Shown: in pieces, positions 1-8,126 of the stretch
Position numbering within the stretch: the stretch's first letter is position 1
Layout: every line of letters starts with the position of its first letter
Source of the DNA: Lachnospiraceae bacterium FE2018
GTDB taxonomy: Bacteria > Bacillota > Clostridia > Lachnospirales > Lachnospiraceae
DNA length: 64,000 bases
Reading direction: 5' to 3'
Assembly: GCA_000702845.1 (NCBI GenBank)
Contig: JNKK01000001.1
Span: forward strand, 122,534 to 186,533
The notes under the pieces: model-generated
The model's input: only the letters and a program-made list of their open reading frames with translations
What the model was told of the DNA's origin: nothing
Databases searched by the model: none
Translations under genes and position numbers: made by a program

Positions 1-2
1 GG

Positions 3-197
3 TATGATCCGTTTCGTATCCGGCATCCGCGTATGGACCGCAGGAAGCGGGCTAAGATCTTTGCTCCGTTTGATGCGCTGAAAGGCTTCAGCGAGGCGAT
101 CGCTGCCGCAGGACAGATGGCAGGAGGTGACCGGAACGATTCTGATCGGAGAGACGAAGATCCGGCTGGAAGATGTGATGAAAATAGACGGGCCTGA
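3..197 (+). CDS. C-terminal part of YolD-like (UmuC-associated) small protein, partial
   Basis: The reading frame is open from the window edge to the stop at 195-197 and contains HPRMDRRKRAKIFAPFDALK. This looks like the conserved core of YolD-like proteins, which in Clostridia usually sit beside a Y-family DNA polymerase (UmuC/DinB) gene; such a gene may lie just outside the window. Family members normally continue into a short beta-rich C-terminal part. A candidate for that part is seen in another frame at about 81-222, reading GTILIGETKIRLEDVMKIDG and ending at 220-222. The gene may therefore be frame-broken, or simply a short variant followed by a tiny separate ORF. The start lies outside the window. 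Assignment is by motif only. Confidence 0.45.
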   Translation, partial: YDPFRIRHPRMDRRKRAKIFAPFDALKGFSEAIAAAGQMAGGDRNDSDRRDEDPAGRCDENRRA

Positions 198-335
198 TGA
201 GCTGCCCGGGAAAAGATTGTAATATTTCGGCATCTGAGATAGTATCAATAAAGAGAGTGACGCTTTCCGGATATTTTGGCCATAGAAAAAACCGGAAACA
301 CTGCAAGAGGAAAATCGAAACAAGGAGACACAACG

Positions 336-1481
336 ATGCCGTTCAAAATTGTACGCAATGACATTACAAAGATGCATACAGAAGCGATTGTCAACACGGC
401 AAATGACCAGCCGACCGTCGGAACCGGATGCGATCATGCTGTATACCAGGCGGCAGGATATGAGGAACTGCTTGCATACCGCAGAGAGCATATCGGCGCT
501 GTAAAAGAAGGCGATGCTTTTATTACACCCGGGTTCCGTCTTCCGGCAAAATATATCATTCACGCGGTAAGTCCGCTGTTTATTGACGGGAATCACGGCG
601 AGGAGGAACTGCTGCGATCCTGCTACCGGAAAAGCCTGGAGATCGCTGAAAAAAACGGGATCCGGTCGGTCGCATTTCCGCTGATATCCACCGGCGGCTT
701 CGGATATCCGAAGGAAGAAGGAATGCGGATCGCCGTCGATGAGATCCATGCATTTCTTCTGAAATCAGATCTGCAGATTTATCTGGTTGTTTTTGATGAA
801 AAAGCGACCCGGATGGGAAAGAGTCTCTATCCGGATCTGGAAACCTACATTGATCTCAACTATGTGCAGGAAAAACGGCAGGAGGAGTACGGAGACGCTT
901 ATTATGCCGCAAGGCTTGCCAGAGAAGAAGCTTCCAGACCGGACTTTGGAAGAACAGCAGTGCTGGCGAATAAGCCCGCATGGAGACCGTCGGAGAGCCT
1001 GAGTGAAATGATGCCGGCGCACATGTCCGTTCCGGAAGAGAACGAGGCTGCTGTCTTTGACGAAGAGGAAGCTGCTGCTTTCGACGAAGAGGAAGCGTTC
1101 GAGGAACTGGAGCGGAAACTCGGAGAGCGGATGGCCCATATGTCGGATACATTTCCTCAGTATCTGCTTTACCTGATTGAAGAAAAAGGCATGGAAAATG
1201 CAGAGGTATACAAGCGCGCCATCGTTAACAAGAAAGTATTTTCGAAAATAAAAAACAATCCGGAATATCATCCGCAGAAGCTGACAGCGCTCTGCCTGTG
1301 CATCGGAGCGAAACTTACGCTGGATGAATCGAAAGATCTCCTTGCCAGGGCCGGTTACGCGCTGTCGCCCTGTGACAAAACAGACATCATCTTCTCATAT
1401 TTCATCGAACATGGGATTTACGATATGATTGAACTGGATATACAACTGGAAGAGCACGGTCTTCCCTGTATTATTACCTGA
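336..1481 (+). CDS. Macro-domain protein with C-terminal helical domain
   Basis: Predicted 381 residues. Residues 1-170 form a macro domain (ADP-ribose binding, often ADP-ribosyl or O-acetyl-ADP-ribose hydrolase): AIVNTAND near the start, then VGTGCDHAVYQAAG and the loop PLISTGGFGYP. After an acidic low-complexity linker (about residues 225-265, repeated FDEEEA) comes a helical domain of about 100 residues, starting near FPQYLLYLIEEKG. This macro plus helical pairing occurs in clostridial proteins usually labelled only Appr-1-p processing; the C-terminal part looks like an XRE-type helical fold, which is my inference. The ATG at 336 is chosen because AAGGAG at 322-327 precedes it; an in-frame TTG at 276 lacks such a site. 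Next gene is 70 bp downstream. The physiological substrate cannot be told. Confidence 0.85.
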   Translation: MPFKIVRNDITKMHTEAIVNTANDQPTVGTGCDHAVYQAAGYEELLAYRREHIGAVKEGDAFITPGFRLPAKYIIHAVSPLFIDGNHGEEELLRSCYRKSLEIAEKNGIRSVAFPLISTGGFGYPKEEGMRIAVDEIHAFLLKSDLQIYLVVFDEKATRMGKSLYPDLETYIDLNYVQEKRQEEYGDAYYAARLAREEASRPDFGRTAVLANKPAWRPSESLSEMMPAHMSVPEENEAAVFDEEEAAAFDEEEAFEELERKLGERMAHMSDTFPQYLLYLIEEKGMENAEVYKRAIVNKKVFSKIKNNPEYHPQKLTALCLCIGAKLTLDESKDLLARAGYALSPCDKTDIIFSYFIEHGIYDMIELDIQLEEHGLPCIIT

Positions 1482-1551
1482 GGTAAATGCAGATACAGGA
1501 CAGCCGCTCTGCTGTCGTACAGGTATGTTTTCCGGAAAGGGGTGTTTCAGG

Positions 1552-2043
1552 ATGCGTTTGTTTGTTGCAATACAGTTGTCAGATGATATTAAAAAGAAAA
1601 TCACAGGAAGTCTGCATGAGCTGAAGAAGAAAGGTGTCAGAGGAAATTATGTTCCGGTTCAGAATCTGCATCTGACACTCGCGTTTATCGGTGAGACGGA
1701 TCATCCCGGGGCAGTAAAAGATGCGCTGAAGAATGTATCCGTCAAACCGTTTAAGCTGTCTTTGGACGGTATGGGAATGTTTGGGGATCTTCTGTGGGTC
1801 GGCGTGAAAGGCAATCAGGGACTTTCGGCGGCTGCAAAAGCTGTGCGGGACGCGCTGGATGATGCAGGTATTGCATATGACCGGGAAAAATTTGTGCCGC
1901 ATATCACCCTGATCCGGAAAGTATCCGGCAGCTGGAAACAGGTGCCGGCGCCAAAGGGAGAGATGAAGGTGACAAAGCTTTCTCTGATGAAAACCACATT
2001 CAGGGACGGAAAACCAGTTTACACCGAACATATGGGTATATGA
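1552..2043 (+). CDS. thpR: RNA 2',3'-cyclic phosphodiesterase (2'-5' RNA ligase family)
   Basis: Predicted 163 residues, slightly shorter than typical ThpR proteins (about 180). It shows the two HxTx motifs that define the 2H phosphoesterase fold: HLTL near residue 40 and HITL near residue 123, preceded by the usual opening MRLFVAIQL. The family hydrolyses 2',3'-cyclic phosphate ends of RNA and can join tRNA halves in reverse. Cytoplasmic. The start at 1552 is preferred over an in-frame ATG at 1524 because AAAGGGG at 1536-1542 is well spaced and the first residues match the family start. The gene is followed by a clear terminator, so it ends this short transcription unit. Confidence 0.88.
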   Translation: MRLFVAIQLSDDIKKKITGSLHELKKKGVRGNYVPVQNLHLTLAFIGETDHPGAVKDALKNVSVKPFKLSLDGMGMFGDLLWVGVKGNQGLSAAAKAVRDALDDAGIAYDREKFVPHITLIRKVSGSWKQVPAPKGEMKVTKLSLMKTTFRDGKPVYTEHMGI

Positions 2044-2077
2044 GTGTAGAAAAAAAGATGAATATGAGCGCCAGAGA

Positions 2078-2108
2078 GATCCCGGACAGGAATACCGGGA
2101 TCTTTTTA
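2078..2108 (+). terminator. Rho-independent terminator after thpR
   Basis: Perfect 8-bp stem GATCCCGG (2078-2085) with CCGGGATC (2095-2102), 9-nt loop, then TTTTT. Confidence 0.85.
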
Positions 2109-2212
2109 CGTGATAAGCCGGTAGGCAAAAAACCGGATTTCTGGTATGATGATCAGCAGTAGAGAAGAAATAATAAACAGCTGAATAAAACGCCGCGGAA
2201 GGTGGTTTTGCA

Positions 2213-3271
2213 ATGGATATTAATGATATGACGGATGAAGAATTGAAGAATAATTATAATATCGTGCGGTATAAAGCGGATCGTGATTCTACTGATGCGG
2301 AAACAAAGTATTATCTTAATAAAGAAGTTCTTGCCTATGCCAGAGAACATAACTGTACTTATGATGACGCATATACGTTTCTCAAAACAGGAGAGAAGAC
2401 AGGCAGATTAATAAAACAGCCGAGAAACAAATGCCGCCTGATTGCGCTGGATATGGACGGGACGCTGCTGCGAAAGGATAAATCGCTCCATCCCGGTTCA
2501 GCCCGTGATATTGCGAAAGCCGCAAAAGCGGGTATTCATGTGGTGTATTCTTCCGGACGCTCTGTGGCAGAGATTCTGCCCTATGTTCCCGCACTGAAGC
2601 CCATGCGGTACGCAGTGTGCATGAGTGGCGCGCTGGTATATGATTTTAAGGAAAAATGCGCGATTTACAGGAAAGCCGTTGAGCAGAAGTATGTTCTGGA
2701 GATTGCCGCGGAAGCAGTCCGGGCAGACGCCATGCTGCATCTGCTGACGGAAGAGGCTTCGGTTGTCAGCGCAGAACAGGTCACACATATGAAGGACTTT
2801 CATATGGGACCATATCAGCCATCGTATCTGCAGACAGCCACACTTATGCCGGACATGACAAGAGCGGCAGAGCAGTATGAGGCAGTTGAGAAGGTTAATA
2901 TCTATTACAGGAATGAAGAAGACAGACGCCGCGGCTACGAGAGACTGAAATCTCTGCCGCTGACATTTGCATTTGCAGAAGAGACTTCGCTGGAAATGAA
3001 CGCGGAAGGGGTCACAAAGGCAGCGGGTCTCTTTGAACTGACGAAGCATCTTGGAATAAAAATGGAGGAAACCGTCGGAATCGGTGACGGGGAAAATGAC
3101 CGCGCCATGCTGGAGGCAGTCGGATTTTCCATTGCGATGGGGAATGCGGAAGATGCGATCCGCCGTCTTTGCGACAAAGTCACGACCGACAATGAACATA
3201 ACGGAGCAGGAAAGGCGATCCGGAGGTGGTGTATTCCCCATGCGCCGAAACACCTTCGTTTTCTTCATTGA
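2213..3271 (+). CDS. Cof-type HAD-family phosphatase with N-terminal extension
   Basis: Predicted 352 residues. The HAD phosphatase begins near residue 75 with LIALDMDGTLL, in which Asp80 is the predicted nucleophile and Asp82 the acid/base. The final motif GDGENDRAML lies near residue 290, as in the Cof/YidA group that dephosphorylates sugar phosphates and similar small molecules. The first 70 or so residues are charged and helical, beginning MDINDMTDEELKNNY, and are not part of the HAD fold; I do not recognise them. Cof proteins are usually about 270 residues, so this is a real extension rather than a start error: ATG 2213 has AAGGTGG upstream and the coding pattern runs through. Substrate unknown. 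The VanX-like gene follows after 20 bp. Confidence 0.85.
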   Translation: MDINDMTDEELKNNYNIVRYKADRDSTDAETKYYLNKEVLAYAREHNCTYDDAYTFLKTGEKTGRLIKQPRNKCRLIALDMDGTLLRKDKSLHPGSARDIAKAAKAGIHVVYSSGRSVAEILPYVPALKPMRYAVCMSGALVYDFKEKCAIYRKAVEQKYVLEIAAEAVRADAMLHLLTEEASVVSAEQVTHMKDFHMGPYQPSYLQTATLMPDMTRAAEQYEAVEKVNIYYRNEEDRRRGYERLKSLPLTFAFAEETSLEMNAEGVTKAAGLFELTKHLGIKMEETVGIGDGENDRAMLEAVGFSIAMGNAEDAIRRLCDKVTTDNEHNGAGKAIRRWCIPHAPKHLRFLH

Positions 3272-3291
3272 AGCGTGAAAGGAAAATGATT

Positions 3292-3942
3292 ATGAAAAGA
3301 CCTGAACAGATATACGATTCATCCGGGTTTGTTATGCTGGCGGATTATGTTCCGCACAGTGTTCAGGAAATCCGTTATCATTCGACCTACAATTTTATCG
3401 GCGACCGGATCAACGGTTACGAAGAACCGTGTGCATTTCTGACACTGGATGCGGCACGGGCGCTGAAAGAAGCAAGCAATGAATTATATGTAATGGGATA
3501 TATGCTGAAAATTTTTGACGCATACCGTCCGGCACGCGCTGTCCGGCATTTTGTTTTGTGGGGCATCGAAGATCAGGATATCCGGATGAAGCAGTATTTT
3601 TATCCGGAGCTGGAAAAACAGGAACTGTTCAAGCGCGGGTATATTGCAAAGGAATCCACACACAGCAGAGGCAGCACGGTAGATCTGACCCTGCTGGAAA
3701 TGGCGACCGGCAGGGAAGTGGATATGGGCAGTCCGTTTGACTTTTTCGGGGAAATATCACACCCGGATTATACCGGCATCACGGACGAGCAGTATCAGAA
3801 CCGGATGACACTCCGCCGGGTGATGCTGCGCTGCGGATTTCTTCCGATCGACTGCGAGTGGTGGCATTTTACACTGAGCGACGAACCTTATCCGGATACG
3901 TATTTTGATTTTCCGGTGGCCGCTTCATCCCTGCGAAGATGA
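3292..3942 (+). CDS. D-Ala-D-Ala dipeptidase (VanX/DdpX family)
   Basis: Predicted 216 residues. The zinc site STHSRGSTVDLTL (SxHxxGxxxD pattern) and the C-terminal EWWHF motif, supplying the catalytic Glu and the last zinc His, are both intact; an FDAYRP motif with the conserved Arg precedes them. Family enzymes cleave D-Ala-D-Ala or similar dipeptides. There is no signal peptide, so it is likely cytoplasmic. Without vanH or vanA beside it, it is more likely used for cell-wall dipeptide recycling than for glycopeptide resistance (inference). The ATG at 3292 is preferred because GAAAGGA (3277-3283) is well spaced to it; the ATG at 3286 is too close. Confidence 0.88.
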   Translation: MKRPEQIYDSSGFVMLADYVPHSVQEIRYHSTYNFIGDRINGYEEPCAFLTLDAARALKEASNELYVMGYMLKIFDAYRPARAVRHFVLWGIEDQDIRMKQYFYPELEKQELFKRGYIAKESTHSRGSTVDLTLLEMATGREVDMGSPFDFFGEISHPDYTGITDEQYQNRMTLRRVMLRCGFLPIDCEWWHFTLSDEPYPDTYFDFPVAASSLRR

Positions 3943-4068
3943 GAAAACGAGTGAGACCGATTTTATAATAAGTGTTGGACTTCTGTTGGACGCTGTATGG
4001 CATTCTGTATCTAACAAAACGATGCGATATGGATGCAGGAGTCCATGGAAGCCCTGAGAGGAGAGCAC

Positions 4069-4869
4069 ATGAAGATCCTGTGTATAGACAACGAAGAAAA
4101 AACCCTGAAAGAGACAGTGGCAATTTGCAGGAAACTGCCGCGGGTAAAAACAGTGAAAGGCTTTACAGCCCCGAATGATATGTTTGCCTGGCTGGAGGAG
4201 AATACGGCGGACATCGCGCTGATTGCGATCAACATGCCGGAACTGGACGGTCTGGAACTGGCGCAGGAGCTGCGGTCCAGAAAACCGGATACATCAATTG
4301 TTTTTCTCGCGGACAGCGCCGATTATGCGGTCGACGCATTTGCGCTGCATGTATCCGGCTATCTTGTAAAGCCGGTCAGTGCCAGCGAGGTTGCCCGCGA
4401 AGTCATGTTTGCAGAATCTTCGGAGGCAGAATCTTTCAGAAAGCATGTTTTCGTACATACCTTCGGAGAATTCGATGTGGAAGTGAACGGCGATACGGTA
4501 GCATTTTCCAGAGCACGCGCCAGAGAGCTCATGGCGTATCTGGTAGACCGGCAGGGCAGAAGCGTTTCCCGCGCAAATGCATTTTCCGTTCTCTGGGAGG
4601 ATGAATTCTATGACCGGCCAATGCAGAAGCAGATGGATGTTGTGGTACGGAGCCTGCGCGATACGCTGCGGAATTATGGTATTGAGGAAATCTTTGAACT
4701 GAAGCGGGGAATGATGCGAATCATTCCGGACCGGTTTGAATGTGATTTATACCGGTTCTTCGACGGGGATGTTGAGACGGTTAACTCGTACCGCGGGGAA
4801 TACATGAGCGCTTATTCCTGGGCAAGCATGACGGAATCCTATATGGAGCGAATCGTCGGAAACTACTGA
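4069..4869 (+). CDS. Atypical response regulator with winged-helix output domain, phospho-acceptor missing
   Basis: Predicted 266 residues. Residues 1-120 form a receiver domain: acidic pocket CIDNEE near the start and KPVS with the conserved Lys near residue 103. At the phospho-acceptor position the usual Asp is Ala53, in LIAINMPELDG; the codon is clearly GCG. Residues 135-266 begin VHTFGEFDVEVNG and continue as the winged-helix region of SARP/OmpR-like transcription factors, without a full BTAD domain. No histidine kinase is adjacent. It lies 96 bp upstream of the peptide precursor gene on the same strand, so it probably controls that locus (inference), perhaps without phosphorylation. Start 4069 follows GAGAGGAGAG. 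Confidence 0.8.
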   Translation: MKILCIDNEEKTLKETVAICRKLPRVKTVKGFTAPNDMFAWLEENTADIALIAINMPELDGLELAQELRSRKPDTSIVFLADSADYAVDAFALHVSGYLVKPVSASEVAREVMFAESSEAESFRKHVFVHTFGEFDVEVNGDTVAFSRARARELMAYLVDRQGRSVSRANAFSVLWEDEFYDRPMQKQMDVVVRSLRDTLRNYGIEEIFELKRGMMRIIPDRFECDLYRFFDGDVETVNSYRGEYMSAYSWASMTESYMERIVGNY

Positions 4870-4890
4870 ATATCTGTGTTGCATATTTAC

Positions 4891-4931
4891 ATCAGGAAAT
4901 ATTTTATCAGGGAATATTTATCAGGAAAAAG
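4891..4931 (+). repeat. Three tandem direct repeats upstream of the peptide gene
   Basis: Copies begin at 4891, 4906 and 4920, each starting ATCAGG(A/G)A; the first two share ATCAGGRAATATTT. Spacing is 15 and 14 bp. They overlap a weak promoter candidate, TTGCAT (4879-4884) and TTTTAT (4902-4907), 17 bp apart. Arrays like this are typical binding sites for response regulators with SARP or OmpR-type domains, such as the one encoded just upstream. Confidence 0.55.
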
Positions 4932-4965
4932 AGCCTGGTAATCAAGTGATTGAAAGGAGCAGATC

Positions 4966-5247
4966 ATGAAAAAATTATTTGATGAAAAAGGGAAAAAGGG
5001 TGTCAGCAAGCTTAACGACGATCAGCTTGATGCAATCAGCGGCGGTCAGTATGTGCCGGGAAGCTTTAAAAAAGAGGCAGATGTATTTCTGAAGTCATGT
5101 CTGGGTGACGATATTTACGGAAAGATTATGCAGGGACCCGGAAGTAAATTTCCATATGTTGCAGCAAAAATTTACCTGAACGAAAATGACTGGGCAAAAT
5201 ATGTCTGGATCGAGCAGAACGGATCGCTGGATGGATTCTCCGGCTGA
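4966..5247 (+). CDS. Double-glycine leader peptide, putative bacteriocin or secreted peptide precursor
   Basis: 93 residues. The N-terminus carries a leader with KLNDDQLDAISGG ending at residue 27, the pattern cut by C39 peptidases after Gly-Gly. The mature part would be 66 residues, beginning QYVPGSFKKE, with a single Cys (SCLGDD) and no Cys/Ser/Thr-rich ring-forming region. A strong ribosome site, GAAAGGAG, precedes the ATG. The genes for a C39-type exporter, a second ABC protein and a HlyD-like protein follow directly, so it is almost certainly their cargo. No LanM, YcaO, radical SAM or other modification enzyme is present, suggesting an unmodified peptide. I do not recognise the core sequence; antimicrobial or signalling function is inference. 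Confidence 0.8.
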   Translation: MKKLFDEKGKKGVSKLNDDQLDAISGGQYVPGSFKKEADVFLKSCLGDDIYGKIMQGPGSKFPYVAAKIYLNENDWAKYVWIEQNGSLDGFSG

Positions 5248-5310
5248 AAACATTGCTGACCCGGCAGGGTATCGAAGGCAAAAGCAACGAAATGAAAATG
5301 ACAAAAAGTA

Positions 5311-5350
5311 AGGATATATTTCTGCGTGAGCAGGGATATATCCTTTTATA
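5311..5350 (+). terminator. Hairpin with U-tract between peptide gene and exporter genes
   Basis: Perfect 10-bp stem AAGGATATAT (5311-5320) with ATATATCCTT (5337-5346), followed by TTAT and, from 5356, a run of T. It probably ends or attenuates transcription after the peptide gene, so that cargo is made in excess of exporter. A possible extended -10 promoter, TGTGGTATGAT with TATGAT at 5375-5380, lies just after it and could restart transcription. Confidence 0.7.
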
Positions 5351-5440
5351 TTCGTTTTTTTAGTATTTTGTGGTATGATCATAAAAGAGTTTTTCAGGGG
5401 AACCCTGATCATGTATAGAGAATCATCGGAGAGGAATTTT

Positions 5441-5857
5441 ATGGAGAATCAATCACTTTTCAGAAAAAAAAGCCTGGAACGTATTACATCGCCGGAACAG
5501 CTGCAGGATTATATGCGCGTTACAAATCCGGGCGTCTGGCTGATTCTGGCGGTTGTTATTGTCCTGCTGGTCGGGCTGATTGCATGTTCGGCGGTAGGCC
5601 GGCTGGAGACAAAATGTATGGCACAGGCTGTTGTGAAAGACGGCAGCATGCAGCTGACGGTTCAGGAACGGAAAGACATTGAAGTGAAGGAAGGCATGGA
5701 AGTGCGTGTCGGCAAAGAAAGAACAACGATTAATACGGTCAGCCGGCAGAACGACGGTACCGTTATTGCAATGGCTGATACTTCTCTGTCGGACGGAGCA
5801 TATGATGCTGAAATTGTGATCGAGTCGATTACACCGATCAGTTTTCTTCTGAACTGA
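5441..5857 (+). CDS. Short NHLM-type HlyD-like secretion protein
   Basis: Predicted 138 residues. The opening LFRKKSLERITSPEQLQDYM resembles the start of NHLM bacteriocin system secretion (HlyD-like) proteins, followed by one transmembrane helix (about residues 33-55) and a small beta-rich extracellular part ending in PISFLLN. Normal family members are roughly 250 residues or more, with coiled-coil and lipoyl-like halves; here that middle is absent, while both ends are recognisable. Start 5441 follows GGAGAGG; the in-frame ATGs further upstream lack a good site. It is translated just before the C39 transporter (39 bp gap) and would be its accessory membrane subunit. Confidence 0.72.
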   Translation: MENQSLFRKKSLERITSPEQLQDYMRVTNPGVWLILAVVIVLLVGLIACSAVGRLETKCMAQAVVKDGSMQLTVQERKDIEVKEGMEVRVGKERTTINTVSRQNDGTVIAMADTSLSDGAYDAEIVIESITPISFLLN

Positions 5858-5896
5858 TGCGTGATTGTGGAATATAAGAAAGGAACTTCGGAATTT

Positions 5897-8095
5897 ATGT
5901 CCGGAAAAACGAGTGCAGCAAAGAAAAAAATAAAAGAGCCGCTGCAGAAGGGCGTGGCGAAGGTTCCGGTTGTCATGCAGCTGGAAGCGCTTGAGTGCGG
6001 CGCAGCCTGCCTGGCGATGGTAATGGCGTATTATCAGAAATGGGTACCATTGGAGCAGGTGCGTCTGGACTGCGGCGTATCCCGCGACGGGTCGAATGCC
6101 AGAAATGTGCTGCTTGCCGCGGAGAGCTACGGGTTTGAGGCAAGCGGCTACCGCATGTCTATGGAGGCGATCCGGGAAGATGCGATTTATCCCTGTATTA
6201 TTCACTGGAACTTCAATCATTTTGTGGTTCTGTGCGGTTTTAAGGGAAACAAGGCGGTGATCAATGATCCGGCGCGCGGTACGGTAAAGGTCTCGATGGA
6301 GGAATTCGACCAGGCGTTCACCGGTATTGTGCTGGCGGCGGTTCCGGGAGATGATTTTGAACCATCCGGCAAACGGGCGAGTACGCTCGAATTTGCTTCC
6401 AGACGGCTGAAAGGCGCGGGGGCAGCGGTTGCTTTTGTGACGCTCCTGTCGCTGATCACATATCTCTTCGGTGTTATTAATCCGGTCATGACACGCATTT
6501 TCATGGATCACCTGCTGACAGGTAAAAATCCGGAATGGTTTTATCCGTTTATTATTCTGCTGTCTGGACTTTGTGTGGTTCAGCTGGTGACACAGTGGAC
6601 GCAGACAATTTATTCCCTGAAAATCAACGGTAAAATGTCTGTGATCGGCAATACAACTTATATGTGGAAAATTCTCCGTCTTCCGATCTCGTTCTTTTCG
6701 CAGCGGATGACGGGAGATATTCTGCAGCGGCAGGCTGCGAATGCGATCATCGCAAAAACGCTGGTGGATACAATTGCGCCGCTGCTGCTGAATACCATTA
6801 TGATGGTTGTCTATCTGGTACTGATGCTGCGCTACAGCCCGGTTCTGACTCTGGTAGGCATTGCTTCTATTCTGATCGAATTACTGATGGCGCGCTTTAT
6901 TTCACAGAAGCGCGTGAATCTGATGCGCGTACAGGTAAGAGACGAGGGAAAACTGGCCTCCACCACGCTTGCGGGAATCAGTATGACAGAGACGATCCGT
7001 GCAGCAGGCGCGGAGAACGGGTTTTTCCGGAAATGGTCCGGATATCAGGCTGCGGTCAATACGCAGGAAGTCCGTTTTACAGCAATGAATGCAAAGCTGG
7101 GCATCATCCCGCTCTTTATTGAGCATACTGCAAACTATATGGTTTTGTTTGTCGGCGTGTACTTTGCGATGTACGGAAACTTTACACTGGGCATGATAAC
7201 AGTGTTCCAGGGATTTCTGCAGTCCTTTATGTCGCCGGCCTCGACACTGATCGGTGCAGGGCAGACCATTCAGGAGATGCGCACGCAGATGGAGCGGATT
7301 GAGGATGTCATGCAGTATCCGGAGGATCCGCATGTAAAAGAGGAAGATATTTCAGAAGAGGAAGACTATGGAAAGCTGTCGGGCAACATTGAGCTGCGAA
7401 ACGTGACGTTCGGTTATGCGCCGCTGGCAGCGCCTGTGATTACGGACTTCTCCATGTCACTGAAGCAGGGCGATTCGGTCGCAATAGTCGGTCCGAGCGG
7501 CTGCGGAAAATCGACGATCAGCAAACTGATTTCCGGACTCTATGATCCATGGTTCGGGGAGATTCTGTTTGACGGGAAACCAATTTCGGACATTCACAGG
7601 AGCGTATTTACCGGATCCGTAGCAGTTGTGGATCAGGATATTGTTCTGTTTGAAGATACCATCGCGGCGAATATCCGCATGTGGGATAAGTCCATTGAGG
7701 ATTTCGAGGTGATTCTGGCCGCAAGAGATGCGCAAATTCACGATGATATTCTCCGGCGGCCGGGCGGTTATAAAGGGAAACTGACAGAAAACGGAAAGGA
7801 TCTTTCCGGCGGTCAGCGCCAGCGTCTGGAGATTGCCCGCGTTCTGGCGCAGGATCCTTCTATTATTATTCTGGACGAAGCAACGAGCGCGCTGGACGCA
7901 AAGACAGAATATGATGTTGTAAAGGCAATCAGGGACCGGGGGATTACCTGTATTGTGATTGCCCACCGGCTTTCTACCATCCGTGACTGCGACGAGATCA
8001 TTGTACTGGAAAAGGGCGTTGTGAAAGAACGCGGTACACATGAGGAACTGTATGCAAAAGGCGGTGCCTATACAGAGCTGATCGCAAACGAATAA
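5897..8095 (+). CDS. NHLM-family peptidase/permease/ATPase ABC exporter
   Basis: Predicted 732 residues. Residues 20-150 are a C39 peptidase with the oxyanion Gln and catalytic Cys34 in QLEALECGAACLAMV, His in NHFVVLCGF and Asp in INDPARG, all present. Residues 170-460 are the six-helix membrane domain. The ATPase follows, with Walker A GPSGCGKST near residue 532, signature LSGGQRQR and Walker B IIILDEATSALD. The enzyme cuts double-glycine leaders and exports the peptide; the 93-residue precursor upstream fits as substrate. Start ATG 5897 has AAAGGA 12 bp upstream; a GTG at 5861 has none. It pairs with the next gene, as in NHLM systems where two half-size ABC proteins occur together. Confidence 0.9.
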   Translation: MSGKTSAAKKKIKEPLQKGVAKVPVVMQLEALECGAACLAMVMAYYQKWVPLEQVRLDCGVSRDGSNARNVLLAAESYGFEASGYRMSMEAIREDAIYPCIIHWNFNHFVVLCGFKGNKAVINDPARGTVKVSMEEFDQAFTGIVLAAVPGDDFEPSGKRASTLEFASRRLKGAGAAVAFVTLLSLITYLFGVINPVMTRIFMDHLLTGKNPEWFYPFIILLSGLCVVQLVTQWTQTIYSLKINGKMSVIGNTTYMWKILRLPISFFSQRMTGDILQRQAANAIIAKTLVDTIAPLLLNTIMMVVYLVLMLRYSPVLTLVGIASILIELLMARFISQKRVNLMRVQVRDEGKLASTTLAGISMTETIRAAGAENGFFRKWSGYQAAVNTQEVRFTAMNAKLGIIPLFIEHTANYMVLFVGVYFAMYGNFTLGMITVFQGFLQSFMSPASTLIGAGQTIQEMRTQMERIEDVMQYPEDPHVKEEDISEEEDYGKLSGNIELRNVTFGYAPLAAPVITDFSMSLKQGDSVAIVGPSGCGKSTISKLISGLYDPWFGEILFDGKPISDIHRSVFTGSVAVVDQDIVLFEDTIAANIRMWDKSIEDFEVILAARDAQIHDDILRRPGGYKGKLTENGKDLSGGQRQRLEIARVLAQDPSIIILDEATSALDAKTEYDVVKAIRDRGITCIVIAHRLSTIRDCDEIIVLEKGVVKERGTHEELYAKGGAYTELIANE

Positions 8096-8126
8096 GGAAC
8101 TGATGCAGTTCCCAGGGAGAGATTGA

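Noticed and set aside
3292..3942. Vancomycin-resistance gene
   Set aside because: VanX-like enzymes are common in cell-wall recycling, and no vanH, vanA/B, vanS or vanR is present.
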